64,000 bases of DNA. It comes from Sulfurospirillum sp036802865 (lineage in GTDB: Bacteria; Campylobacterota; Campylobacteria; Campylobacterales; Sulfurospirillaceae). The stretch lies in NCBI RefSeq assembly GCF_036802865.1, contig NZ_DAIRVK010000001.1, forward strand, positions 620,001-684,000. Direction: 5' to 3'. Shown piece by piece: positions 52,956-62,103 of this stretch. Both the position numbers and the translations under genes were made by a program. Every line of letters starts with the position of its first letter. Position 1 is the first letter of the stretch. A model generated the notes under the pieces. That model had not been told where the DNA came from, made no database searches, and worked only from the letters and a program-made list of their open reading frames with translations.

Positions 52956-54566
52956 ATGTTGTCAAAAATTAAAGTCAAACTGATTTTTTTATTTGTGATT
53001 TTATGTATCGGTTTTGGAATTATTGGGTTTGATACCATTAAAATGGGCTCTGACGCCAAAGGTGTTGCCGTGCGCTTTCAGCTTCTTCAACGTCTTGAAG
53101 CGGATGTGCTTTCATGTATGATGGATCTTCGAGGTTTTCAGCTTTTAGGCAATCCTAAAATGCTTGAACATTATGAACAAAGTTACCAAAAATCATCTCA
53201 AAATATTGATAAATTGGCAACTATATTTTTAAGTAAAGTCAATCAAGAAAAGATAGCGGAGATTAAAAAGAATTTTGAAGAATGGCATACACTCAATGCT
53301 CCTCGTGTAAAGATTTTAGCACAGTATGGCAAAGGGGTTAATGATCCTACCTTTGAGCAACAGCACGGCTCAGAGCATGCAATGCTTACAAAATTAACGC
53401 AAGAGAGTGCCGTACGTTTCGATACAGTGGTCGAACAGTTACAATCATTAACCCAAAGTGTTCAAAAAACAAATTTTGCACGTTTAGATACCGATGAGTG
53501 GGTCAATAAAATAGCACTAGTCGTTATTTTAATTATTGTCTCTATAGCGTTTATAATGATAGCACGAAGTATTCAACGCTCGGTATCCGAGGCACAAACA
53601 AAATGTGAACAAATGCGTCAAAGCAAAGCACTCAATATGTCATTGCAAATTTCTTCTCACGATGAGATCAGCGAGACGATGCACACGGTTAATGCTCTTT
53701 TATGCGAGATTACTGCTGCCATCGCACAAGCGAAAGACAATGCCACTGAAAATGCTTCTGTTGCTGAAGAGCTTTCAAGTACGAGCCTTCAAATAGGCAA
53801 ACGTGCAGAAGAAGAGTCGGCAGTTGTTAAACAAACCACAGAGGAAGCTGAACAAGTGGCTTTAGAGATAGAGCACACCAGTGCCGATGTAATAAGGGTG
53901 AAAGAGACCATTCATACCGCACAAAAGAGTCTTTTGTTAGCACAAGATTTGTTGAATCAGACTATTACGCAACTAGACGATACTGTGCATGCTGAATCAA
54001 ACATCAATGACCGCCTCAATCAACTTTCCAACGATACCGATCAAGTCAAAAATGTTTTAGAAGTGATCAGCGATATTGCAGAACAAACCAATTTACTTGC
54101 CCTTAATGCCGCTATCGAAGCAGCGCGTGCGGGTGAACATGGCAGAGGGTTTGCCGTTGTGGCTGATGAGGTCCGAAAACTGGCGGAGCGGACACAAAAA
54201 AGCTTGGTAGAAACCAATGCAACGATTAACGTCATTGTTCAATCCATACAAGACATTTGTGGACAGATGAACCATAACGCAAAACGCATCCATGAGCTAG
54301 GCGAATTTTCCGTGAAAGTGAGTACACAAACTGGTGACGCGGTCAGTTTATTGGAAGAGACAGTGAGTGCAACGGATGATGTTGTACTTAAGGCATCTCA
54401 TAATGTTGAGCGCATTAACACCGCCGTCATTCAAAAAATCGAAGAGATCAATAGCTTATCAAGCTCCAACGCCAGAAGTGTAGAAGAGATCGCAAGTGCA
54501 GCGGAACATTTGGCACGTTTATCGGAAAGTTTGAGTGCAACATTGGCGCAGTTTAAAACCGCGTAA
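52956..54566 (+). CDS. Methyl-accepting chemotaxis protein (4-helix bundle sensor)
   Basis: A 536-residue chemoreceptor: TM1 (VKLIFLFVILCIGFGIIGF, residues 7-25), a periplasmic helical domain of about 160 residues (CHASE3/4HB-like), TM2 (about 190-208, IALVVILIIVSIAFIMIA), and a signalling domain with tip VISDIAEQTNLLALNAAIEA and RGFAVVADEVRKLAERTQKS. The receptor tip is nearly the same as in the 50.5-kb receptor, but the sensor domains differ. Both probably act through the same CheA/CheW. A hairpin follows the stop. Confidence 0.92.
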   Translation: MLSKIKVKLIFLFVILCIGFGIIGFDTIKMGSDAKGVAVRFQLLQRLEADVLSCMMDLRGFQLLGNPKMLEHYEQSYQKSSQNIDKLATIFLSKVNQEKIAEIKKNFEEWHTLNAPRVKILAQYGKGVNDPTFEQQHGSEHAMLTKLTQESAVRFDTVVEQLQSLTQSVQKTNFARLDTDEWVNKIALVVILIIVSIAFIMIARSIQRSVSEAQTKCEQMRQSKALNMSLQISSHDEISETMHTVNALLCEITAAIAQAKDNATENASVAEELSSTSLQIGKRAEEESAVVKQTTEEAEQVALEIEHTSADVIRVKETIHTAQKSLLLAQDLLNQTITQLDDTVHAESNINDRLNQLSNDTDQVKNVLEVISDIAEQTNLLALNAAIEAARAGEHGRGFAVVADEVRKLAERTQKSLVETNATINVIVQSIQDICGQMNHNAKRIHELGEFSVKVSTQTGDAVSLLEETVSATDDVVLKASHNVERINTAVIQKIEEINSLSSSNARSVEEIASAAEHLARLSESLSATLAQFKTA

Positions 54567-54576
54567 AGCTTTACAT

Positions 54577-54600
54577 GTAAAGAGCCAATGGGCTCTTTAC
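54577..54600. terminator. Shared hairpin between the chemoreceptor and mutS
   Basis: GTAAAGAGCC (54577-54586) pairs with GGCTCTTTAC (54591-54600) around AATG. The stem overlaps a copy of TTTACATGTAAA (54570-54581) and reaches the mutS stop codon. It may work in both directions. Confidence 0.55.
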
Positions 54601-57545
54601 TTCTCTTCGTAGTGGAGTTTGAGTCCTTCACTGCTCATGACAAAACCACTAATCGTAATTTTGCCCTCATGCACTAGTTTATGGTGTTTCGCACAAAGCG
54701 GTATAAGGTTGTAGCGATGATTTTGGTGAAAATGGTCGATGTTACCGTTTTCATCGGCACTCTCTTGTGCTTTAATGTGATGGACTTCATCGACATATTC
54801 ATCACACAGTGCGCACTTGGAGAGGTAGAGGTTTTTGTTGTATTTGCTGCGTTTTTTCTGCTTTAAAAGCTCGACTTCACCCAGTTCTCCTGCAAGACTT
54901 CGACGGATATCATAAGCGGTTTTGATAAACTCTTTATCCATGTGTAACGACTTGGCAAACTCCAAGCCATAAAGTGAACTACCACTGCCAATTTCGAGTT
55001 TTCGGTTATAAAGAAGTTTGTCATTTTCCTCATCGTAACTTACGCCTAAATGCAGGTAAATCACCTTTTTAAGTTCGCTAATAAGTGGCAAGTGGCTCAG
55101 TTGATGCAGATGGGTGGCAAAGACAAAGAAAGAGCCTAATGAGTGCATCTTGGTAATGGCACTCGCAACAATGGCAAGAGCGGATTCGGTTTCTGTTCCA
55201 TGACTGATTTCATCGCCCAGTACGAGTGAAAACTCTGTGGTACGGTTAAAGATATTTTTGAGCTCCAACATTTCAACCGTAAAAGTTGAAAGCCCTTTGT
55301 AAAGGTTGTCATGGCTGATGATGCGCGTGAAAATTTTATCAAACAGGTTAAAACGAAGGCTTGCACACGGAACAAAAAAGCCTGCTTGTGCCATAATGAC
55401 AGCAATACCAAGGCTTTTCATGAGTGAAGATTTACCACTCGAGTTGATGCCGTAAAGAAGGACACCTTGCACTTCATTGGCGCTGCAGGCTTCTAAGGTA
55501 ACATGATCGTGGGTAATGTCAGCTGAGCAATGACCTAAGAAAATGTCATTAGGTATATAGATGCCATTTTCCTCACGAGACTCAATGAGCGGGTGACGAA
55601 GCCCAATCGCCTCGATAAAGCGTTTTTCTTCTTGCATTGGTAGAAGATCGGGTCTGGTGTAGTTGTAAAGTACGGCACATTTGGCATTGCTAAGAGCAAC
55701 ATCAAGTGTTCCAACAAAGGAGATAAGATGCTCTAAGGTGAGGGCATAATGGGTTTCGATCTTCTCTAGCATCTCATCATAACGTTGCTTCACTAAAGCA
55801 ATCATTTGTAGGTTACTAAGTGTGATCTCTTGTGAAATTTCTTCAATCAAAGACGCTGAAATTTTCACGCTGTTTTTAAGATGCCTAAAGGTGAAATCTT
55901 TAAAGAAGTAGTGTTTGTCTCCGATGGTAATGAAGCTTTGCATGAGCTTCTCTTCAATGAGTGCAAAACGGTTTTTACTGATGGAGATGTAGTGACCCTC
56001 GCTCTCTAACCATTCGATGCTAAGCGTCGTGCGATTGCTCTCTTCAAACAGTGCTTCAATATGTTTTGAAATATGTTCAAGTGCACCAAAGCGTTCTTGT
56101 TTACTCTGTTCAATCTTGTCGATTTGTGGATAAACACCTCTTAGAAAAAGGTTCTCACTGATCTGATCTTTACGAAACTTCGCACAGACATCGAGTACAA
56201 ACGTACTTTGAAGCATCTCTAAAAGTGCTTCGCTTTCATCAAAAAGATTTTTAGGTGTTGGTACTTTTTTAAGCTCAGCTTCTTTGAGAATACCGATGAT
56301 CGCCTCAAGCGATGTACTGAGATAATCAAGCTCTAAAGGGTGCAATTTTTTAAGCGCAATACGCCTTAAAATGCGCTCTAAGTCATACACTTGTTTGAGT
56401 GCGATCTCAAATTTTTTATAGTCTTTGATCAGTTGGTTACTGAGATCAAAACGCTCATTGAGTGTTTTAAGATCGCAAATAGGATTGAGCAAACGCTCTT
56501 TTAAAAGACGTTTTCCTATCGCGGTAGAGGTTTGGTCGATGAGGTTTAACAGTGTCATCTCGGAGGGATTTTTAGAGATGATGTCGAGTTGTTCAAGGGC
56601 ATTGTTACCGATGTAGAGATAACGACTGTTTCCGAGCAAAATAGGGCGACTCATTTTCTCGATGATGTTGGCATCATGCTCGATGATAAAATCGCACAAA
56701 ATAGCTAAGGATTCGCTCGCATACGGGTATCGCTCAATGTCGAGGTACTCGATAGGAGAGAGCAAGGAGCGAATAGCGTAAATGCGCCCAAAAAGTTCAT
56801 TTTGATACGCCACTTTGAGACGTTCTTTGTTGATGCTATGCGCCACGCTTGGTGTAATTTCAAGATAGTTCTGCACCCACTCTTTGTCAATGCTTTCAGT
56901 GTTAAACGTAAGAACAAGTTCGCTGGTTTTATAGGTTTGCAAAAGATTGAAAATCTCATCTAACGCATAGGTTTTATCTTCTCTTGTGCCATGCACTTCG
57001 TTGATGATGGTTTTGCCTGTGGTGACATCAATCGCACTATAACCTACAGAATAAATCTGGTGGTTGCAGTCAACTAACAACGAGACAAGATAATTTTCAC
57101 TGGACTCGATGAGGTAGTCGAAGTTCGTACCGGGGCTTATAATGTTGGAGATGTAACGCTTCACATGCGGCGGCTCACCTTTTTGGCGCACTAAAACGAT
57201 GGTGTATTTTTTACTTTGTACTAAGCGTGCAAGGTAGCGATCGAGTGAAACCGATGGGATGCCCGCTAATAGGGGGTTTTGCAAAGAGTTTTCTAAAATG
57301 GATTTATTTTTGCGGGTGAGTTGGATGTTAAGAAGTTCGCTGACCTCTTTGGCTTTGCCGATTTGATGGGTTTCATTGTTGACTTCATACGTTTCAAAAA
57401 AAGAGCCAATCTCCATAAAAACGATGGTGTTTTTACCATATTTTTCTTCAAAAAAGAGCTGAAGATCGAAATAGATTTCGGTCAGTAATCTCTCTTTAGA
57501 ACAGAGCATTTGCGCAATATTTTCTAGCATTCGTTTCGTTTCCAC
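54597..57545 (-). CDS. MutS7-type MutS with C-terminal HNH domain
   Basis: A 982-residue MutS. Domain I at the N-terminus has FMEIGSFFETYEV, so the F-x-E mismatch-reading motif is Phe49-Phe50-Glu51. The connector, lever and clamp domains follow, then the ATPase domain with P-loop GINSSGKSSLM (about residues 695-705), Walker B SLVLGDEISHGTETESALAI and the FVFATHLHQL switch. The last about 75 residues are an HNH-type nuclease domain: CALCDEYVDEVHHIKA ... NLIPLCAKHHKLVHEG, with the paired Cys and His metal ligands. This combination defines MutS7, known from Campylobacterota, giant viruses and octocoral mitochondria. MutL is not nearby. Start GTG 57543-57545 or ATG 57530. Confidence 0.93.
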   Translation of the reverse strand: METKRMLENIAQMLCSKERLLTEIYFDLQLFFEEKYGKNTIVFMEIGSFFETYEVNNETHQIGKAKEVSELLNIQLTRKNKSILENSLQNPLLAGIPSVSLDRYLARLVQSKKYTIVLVRQKGEPPHVKRYISNIISPGTNFDYLIESSENYLVSLLVDCNHQIYSVGYSAIDVTTGKTIINEVHGTREDKTYALDEIFNLLQTYKTSELVLTFNTESIDKEWVQNYLEITPSVAHSINKERLKVAYQNELFGRIYAIRSLLSPIEYLDIERYPYASESLAILCDFIIEHDANIIEKMSRPILLGNSRYLYIGNNALEQLDIISKNPSEMTLLNLIDQTSTAIGKRLLKERLLNPICDLKTLNERFDLSNQLIKDYKKFEIALKQVYDLERILRRIALKKLHPLELDYLSTSLEAIIGILKEAELKKVPTPKNLFDESEALLEMLQSTFVLDVCAKFRKDQISENLFLRGVYPQIDKIEQSKQERFGALEHISKHIEALFEESNRTTLSIEWLESEGHYISISKNRFALIEEKLMQSFITIGDKHYFFKDFTFRHLKNSVKISASLIEEISQEITLSNLQMIALVKQRYDEMLEKIETHYALTLEHLISFVGTLDVALSNAKCAVLYNYTRPDLLPMQEEKRFIEAIGLRHPLIESREENGIYIPNDIFLGHCSADITHDHVTLEACSANEVQGVLLYGINSSGKSSLMKSLGIAVIMAQAGFFVPCASLRFNLFDKIFTRIISHDNLYKGLSTFTVEMLELKNIFNRTTEFSLVLGDEISHGTETESALAIVASAITKMHSLGSFFVFATHLHQLSHLPLISELKKVIYLHLGVSYDEENDKLLYNRKLEIGSGSSLYGLEFAKSLHMDKEFIKTAYDIRRSLAGELGEVELLKQKKRSKYNKNLYLSKCALCDEYVDEVHHIKAQESADENGNIDHFHQNHRYNLIPLCAKHHKLVHEGKITISGFVMSSEGLKLHYEEK

Positions 57546-57562
57546 CTCTATGATATGACTAG

Positions 57563-57568
57563 ATTATA
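57563..57568 (-). promoter_or_regulatory. -10 box for mutS7
   Basis: On the minus strand GCGCTATAATCT holds TATAAT, 18 bases before the GTG codon. The expected start of transcription is then about 10 bases from the GTG or 25 from the ATG at 57530, which mildly favours the ATG. Confidence 0.5.
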
Positions 57569-57645
57569 GCGCAGGAAAGCATAAAGTTTGGTTTGGTAAA
57601 AGCCGTTTTAAGGTACAATAAAAACACTTATTGTAAAGGATAAAT

Positions 57646-58050
57646 ATGGAGATTGAGATTTCAACACCTGCACTTTTATTTCCCGCAGTTTCATTGCTTT
57701 TGCTTGCGTATACGAACCGTTTTTTGGCGGTAGCGCAACTGATAAGAATGCTACACCGTCAGTCGATGGAGCGTGATAATTGTGAAGAGTACAAGCAGAT
57801 TAGTAATCTTAAATACCGACTAGAACTGACCAAATGGATGCAATTCTTTGGAGTGCTCTCCATCTTACTCTGCACACTCTCGATGTTCGAGCTTTTTTTA
57901 GGGCTATTTGGCATTGGAAAACAGATATTTGGGCTTAGCTTGATTGCGATGTGTATTTCACTTTTTATCTCACTATGGGAAGTGATGATTTCCACAAAAG
58001 CCCTAAATATGGAGCTTAGCGATATGCACGATAAGTGCCAAATAAAATAA
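57646..58050 (+). CDS. DUF2721 membrane protein
   Basis: A 134-residue membrane protein with three helices: residues 8-26 (PALLFPAVSLLLLAYTNRF), about 68-88 and about 93-112. The N-terminal TPALLFPAVSLLLLAYTNRF motif is that of the DUF2721 family, whose role is unknown. It is divergent from mutS7. AAAGGA precedes the ATG. Confidence 0.85.
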   Translation: MEIEISTPALLFPAVSLLLLAYTNRFLAVAQLIRMLHRQSMERDNCEEYKQISNLKYRLELTKWMQFFGVLSILLCTLSMFELFLGLFGIGKQIFGLSLIAMCISLFISLWEVMISTKALNMELSDMHDKCQIK

Positions 58051-58054
58051 AAAA

Positions 58055-58092
58055 GCACAAAATGTGCGCGGGCTTTCCGCCTAGGAAAACCC
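58055..58092 (+). other. Paired hairpins in the DUF2721/CvfB gap
   Basis: GCACA-AAA-TGTGC (58055-58067) is followed at once by GGG-C-TTTCC / GGAAA-A-CCC (58070-58092), the second with an A-C mismatch and a GCCTA loop. There is no T run, so they are not a standard terminator. No riboswitch class is recognised. Confidence 0.4.
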
Positions 58093-58171
58093 AGTGTTAA
58101 CGTAGCTTTTAGAGCTTTGCTTTAATTGCGTGTTATAGAATTTTAATAAAAATAAACGATAAAGAAATAAA

Positions 58172-59011
58172 ATGAATCAATACTTACTCGTAGGTGAAGT
58201 AAATCGCCTCAAAATCAACCGATATACCGATAATGGCGTTTACCTGATCTGTGATGACCAAGATGAAGTGTTAATGCCCAACCAATACGTGACATTTGCA
58301 ATGAAAGAGGGCGATGAAATTGACGTTTTTGTCTACTTCGATTCAGAAGATCGCATCGTAGCAAGTACAGTTTTTCCTAAAGCGCTGCTCGATCAATTTG
58401 GCTGTTTTGAAGTGGTCGATGTTACCCCCTTTGGTGCCTTTTTAGACTGGGGTTTACCGAAAGACCTTCTCGTGCCTAAAGCACTGCAAAAGTTCCCTTT
58501 TTATGTTGGGATGAAAGTCATTGTTCAGGTCAGTTTAGATGATGAAACAGGGCGCATTATAGGCACTCAAAAGTACAATGACTTTTTGAAAAAAGATCTG
58601 ACAGCGCTCAAACTTAAACAAGAAGTTAAGTGTTTGGTGCGTGAACGAACCCCTCTTGGCTTTAAAGTGATTGTGAACAACCTTTACGATGGGCTTATTT
58701 TTCACAATGAGATTTTTGAGAATATCGAAGTGGGTGATGAAAAAATTGGTTTTATTAAAACGTTACGCAAAGATGGCAAAATTGATGTTATTTTGCAACC
58801 CATCGGTGATAAAAGTGATGAAGTCGCCGCAAAGAAAATCTTAGAAATTTTAAATGCCACAGGTGGGCGATGCGAGATGAATTATAAGAGCACACCAGAG
58901 AGCATTTCACAGCGTTTCGGGTTGAGTCGCAAGGCGTATAAACGGGCGCTTACGAAGTTGATCGATGCTAAGAAAATCAGTGTAACCGATGAAGGTATGA
59001 TGCTTCTATGA
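58172..59011 (+). CDS. CvfB-like S1/winged-helix RNA-binding protein
   Basis: A 279-residue protein of the CvfB/YitL family. Tandem S1-type OB folds (QFGCFEVVDVTPFGAFLDWG near 80-99 and a degenerate third) are followed by a C-terminal winged helix (SISQRFGLSRKAYKRALTKL, GMMLL end). CvfB binds RNA and affects virulence-factor expression in Staphylococcus; the role here is open. Its 3' end overlaps the flavoprotein gene by four bases. Confidence 0.85.
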   Translation: MNQYLLVGEVNRLKINRYTDNGVYLICDDQDEVLMPNQYVTFAMKEGDEIDVFVYFDSEDRIVASTVFPKALLDQFGCFEVVDVTPFGAFLDWGLPKDLLVPKALQKFPFYVGMKVIVQVSLDDETGRIIGTQKYNDFLKKDLTALKLKQEVKCLVRERTPLGFKVIVNNLYDGLIFHNEIFENIEVGDEKIGFIKTLRKDGKIDVILQPIGDKSDEVAAKKILEILNATGGRCEMNYKSTPESISQRFGLSRKAYKRALTKLIDAKKISVTDEGMMLL

Positions 59012-60222
59012 GTCGTGTCGCCATTGTCGGAGCGGGTGCTTCTGGGCTTGTGTGTGCCATCGAAGCGGCACGTAAAGGGCATAGTGTCAGTGTGTTTGAA
59101 AAGAACAGCAAAGTGGGGCGAAAAATCCTTGCAACGGGCAATGGCAGATGCAATATTTCCAATGAAACGATTACCCTTTCTCGCTACCACGGTGAATCTC
59201 CTCACTTTGTCAAAGAGCCATTACGTCGGTTTGATACACTCACATGTAAAAACTATTTTCGTACGTTAGGGCTTGAAATGCGTGAAGGTGAAGAGGGTAG
59301 GCTTTACCCGATGAGCCATCAAGCTTCATCCGTGGTTGATATGTTACTCCACGAAGCCCGAAGTTTGGGCGTGAGTTTTTTGATGGAGAGTGCTGTAACA
59401 AGCATCGACAAAAAAGGTGTTGAATTTGTCTTGCAGGTGAAAGAGCAAACGCACACCTTTGATGCATGTGTGATTGCCTCAGGAAGTGTCGCTATGCCAA
59501 CACTTGGAAGTTCCAACAGTGGTTACGGTTTTGCCAAAGCATTAGGGCACAGTGTGATTGAACCTTACCCTTCGTTGGTGCAGTTGGTGAGCGATGAAGT
59601 ACATCTTAAAGAGGTCAGTGGTGTAAAGATGGACGCGGGCGTTGAACTGTACATCGACAATCAAAAGCGCCAAAACGTACAGGGCGATCTTCTTTTTACG
59701 GTGTATGGACTCTCGGGTTCTGCTATTTTAGATATCAGCCGTATGGCATCTAAAGCTTTTGTAGAGGGCGACTCTGTACATGTGGTGCTTGATCTTCTGC
59801 CAAATCTTAGTAAAGATGCTTTAAGTTCACTGCTTCAAAAAAGACTCTCCTTTGCCAAAGACAAATCGCTCTCTTTGTGGTTAGAGGGAATCATTCCTAA
59901 AAAACTGGCACTTTTTATCATTCAGCGTGAAAAACTCATTTCCCTCAAAGAGGCATCATCATTGGGTGCCAAAGAGATCAAAAAAATCGTTTTTGCACTC
60001 AAAGCCCTACGTATGAATGTTACTGCTACCAAAGGCTTTGAGAGTGCGGAGGTCTGCGCAGGTGGTGTGGATGTCCGAGAACTGGATGCGAAAAATCTTA
60101 TGTCGCAAAAGGTTGAAAATCTCTATTTTTGTGGGGAAGTTTTGGACATTGATGGCGACTGTGGAGGCTTCAACCTCCACTTCGCATGGGCTTCTGGCTA
60201 TCTTGTTGGGCAAAGCCTTTAA
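59008..60222 (+). CDS. BaiN/HI0933-family FAD-dependent oxidoreductase
   Basis: A 404-residue flavoprotein. It has a dinucleotide-binding N-terminus (VAIVGAGASGLVCAIEAAR, residues 4-22), the family's signature KVGRKILATGNGRCNISNE (about 37-55), an internal insert domain, and a C-terminal YFCGEVLDIDGDCGGFNLHF ending WASGYLVGQSL. The substrate is not known. The start overlaps the CvfB-like gene (ATGA), so the two are coupled. Confidence 0.92.
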   Translation: MSRVAIVGAGASGLVCAIEAARKGHSVSVFEKNSKVGRKILATGNGRCNISNETITLSRYHGESPHFVKEPLRRFDTLTCKNYFRTLGLEMREGEEGRLYPMSHQASSVVDMLLHEARSLGVSFLMESAVTSIDKKGVEFVLQVKEQTHTFDACVIASGSVAMPTLGSSNSGYGFAKALGHSVIEPYPSLVQLVSDEVHLKEVSGVKMDAGVELYIDNQKRQNVQGDLLFTVYGLSGSAILDISRMASKAFVEGDSVHVVLDLLPNLSKDALSSLLQKRLSFAKDKSLSLWLEGIIPKKLALFIIQREKLISLKEASSLGAKEIKKIVFALKALRMNVTATKGFESAEVCAGGVDVRELDAKNLMSQKVENLYFCGEVLDIDGDCGGFNLHFAWASGYLVGQSL

Positions 60223-60417
60223 TTTTTCTTTCTAGATTGTTAAAGTGACACAGAATATTTCCTTTGGTATACGCATACAAGTATACTTAATGGCATAAAA
60301 GTAGCTTCTTTTTTTCTTTATAAATTAAGGCATAGACAAGTACAATAAAAACTTTAAAATGATAGTTTTATAATCATTAAAGTTAATTATTTTACTTGCT
60401 ATCTTAAAAGAGGTACT

Positions 60418-62073
60418 TTGCTTACATTGAAATGCGATAGTTTTAGCAAAATTAAAAATAGTATTCTTACAAGAGTCGTTTTATTTGCATTTGCGATCAT
60501 CATTATAGGAGGATTTGTACGCTATTACATCTCCTTTCAGACTATCCACTCAAATCTTTTTAAGATTGTTTCTCTTCATCAAGAGGCACTTGCTGATGAA
60601 CTTGCTCAAGATATAACACGTGATTTAGCCATGCGCAAAAGAGTTTTGACTAAAATAGCTTCTTTACTGCCTCTGCCATTGCTCGAAGATCCAAATGCAC
60701 TCAAAAAATGGCTTATGGAGCGCCAAGAATTAATCCCAATTTCTGTAGATACTTTGTGCGTAATCAATAAAGAGGGGACGTTGATTGGTGGGAGTGGTAT
60801 TGAAATGATGGAGGGCGAAAAAGCCTATGCTGTTGATGATTTTTTCAAGCATGCTTTGACTCAAGAGTTTGTCATTGGAACACCTTTTCTAAGTAAAATT
60901 TCAAAAGAGCCTATTCTTCCTCTTTCTGTGCCTATCAAAGATAATTTAGGAAATATACGTGCTGTTGTAGTGGAAATGGCAAATTTTTACACCTCAGGTG
61001 TTTTTGATCGTATCCTCAATAATCATATTGGTCAAACAGGTGGTTTTTTGCTCATTGATGCTAAAAATCAAATTTTTATTGCAGCCCCTAAAAAAGAACT
61101 GATACTAAAGCCAACACCTAAGCATGGAATAAACCTTTTACATGACAAAGCTATAGAAGGTTTTAGAGGCAGTGGGATTACGATAAATACCGAAGGTGTT
61201 GAAGAATTATCAGCGATTGCATCCATCCCAAACACAGATTGGTTTGCTGTTTCTCGTATCCTAACGAGTGAAGCTTTTGCTATGGAAGCCAATATTAAAA
61301 CAACCCTCATGCAAGCACATGGGGTTAGTCTCATCATTGTTCCTAGCATACTCTTTGCTTTTTTATTTTTATTTTTTAGGCCATTACGAACATCTGCTTC
61401 GTTGGCCAATAAAATGTCTCTGGGGGAAGTTCCTCTCAACCCGCTACCCATAAAGAGAATGGATGAAGTTGGGCATTTAACAGCTGCATTTAATCGCCTC
61501 ATGTCGATGCTCCTTACGAGTCAAAAAGAGCTCAAAGAGATAGCACACTATGACTATCTTACAAAGCTTCCCAATCGTTTTTTGATGGTTGATAGATTAG
61601 AGCAAGCTTTAGCACGGTGTGCACGAAATAATACACGATTGGCACTGCTTTTTATGGATTTGGATGGGTTTAAAGCTATCAATGACACTATTGGACATAA
61701 TGCAGGAGATCAAGCACTGATTGAAGTGGCAAAGCGTTTTTCAGCTTTGATACGCGAGAGTGATACATTGGCGAGAGTTGGAGGCGATGAGTTTGTGATT
61801 TTACTGAGCGATCTTGATATCGATGTATCGTGTGCCACTAATGCCGCGACTTTGGTTGCAACAAAGTGTGTTGAAGCATTAACAGAACCGCTGATACTTA
61901 AGGGAAATGTAAAATATTTGGGAGTTTCTATCGGTATGGCGATGGGCAATAAAGAGAGCTTGCTTGATGACTTGATGGTTGAGGCTGATACCAAGATGTA
62001 TAAAATTAAAAATAGGGCAAACCGAAATTTCAAAGAAGATACAATATCTTCTTTGGACTCCCGAACATTATAA
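60418..62073 (+). CDS. Membrane diguanylate cyclase (Cache-HAMP-GGDEF)
   Basis: A 551-residue cyclase: TM1 (residues 18-38, ILTRVVLFAFAIIIIGGF), a periplasmic double-Cache-like sensor (about 45-290), TM2 (about 302-322), a HAMP region, and a GGDEF domain with HYDYLTKLPNRFLM, MDLDGFKAINDTIGHNAGD and the active site GGDEF (about residues 455-459). RESD lies five residues upstream of GGDEF, the RxxD product-inhibition site, so the enzyme is probably active and feedback-controlled by c-di-GMP. Start TTG 60418 has AGAGG upstream. It is set off by a 195-base AT-rich gap. Confidence 0.9.
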   Translation: MLTLKCDSFSKIKNSILTRVVLFAFAIIIIGGFVRYYISFQTIHSNLFKIVSLHQEALADELAQDITRDLAMRKRVLTKIASLLPLPLLEDPNALKKWLMERQELIPISVDTLCVINKEGTLIGGSGIEMMEGEKAYAVDDFFKHALTQEFVIGTPFLSKISKEPILPLSVPIKDNLGNIRAVVVEMANFYTSGVFDRILNNHIGQTGGFLLIDAKNQIFIAAPKKELILKPTPKHGINLLHDKAIEGFRGSGITINTEGVEELSAIASIPNTDWFAVSRILTSEAFAMEANIKTTLMQAHGVSLIIVPSILFAFLFLFFRPLRTSASLANKMSLGEVPLNPLPIKRMDEVGHLTAAFNRLMSMLLTSQKELKEIAHYDYLTKLPNRFLMVDRLEQALARCARNNTRLALLFMDLDGFKAINDTIGHNAGDQALIEVAKRFSALIRESDTLARVGGDEFVILLSDLDIDVSCATNAATLVATKCVEALTEPLILKGNVKYLGVSIGMAMGNKESLLDDLMVEADTKMYKIKNRANRNFKEDTISSLDSRTL

Positions 62074-62103
62074 GTTACAAAGTTCTTTTTCAGTCTAAAA
62101 AAA

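Noticed and set aside
58070..58092. preQ1, SAM or fluoride riboswitch
   Set aside because: None of the conserved cores of these classes is visible; the gene downstream is not a known target.
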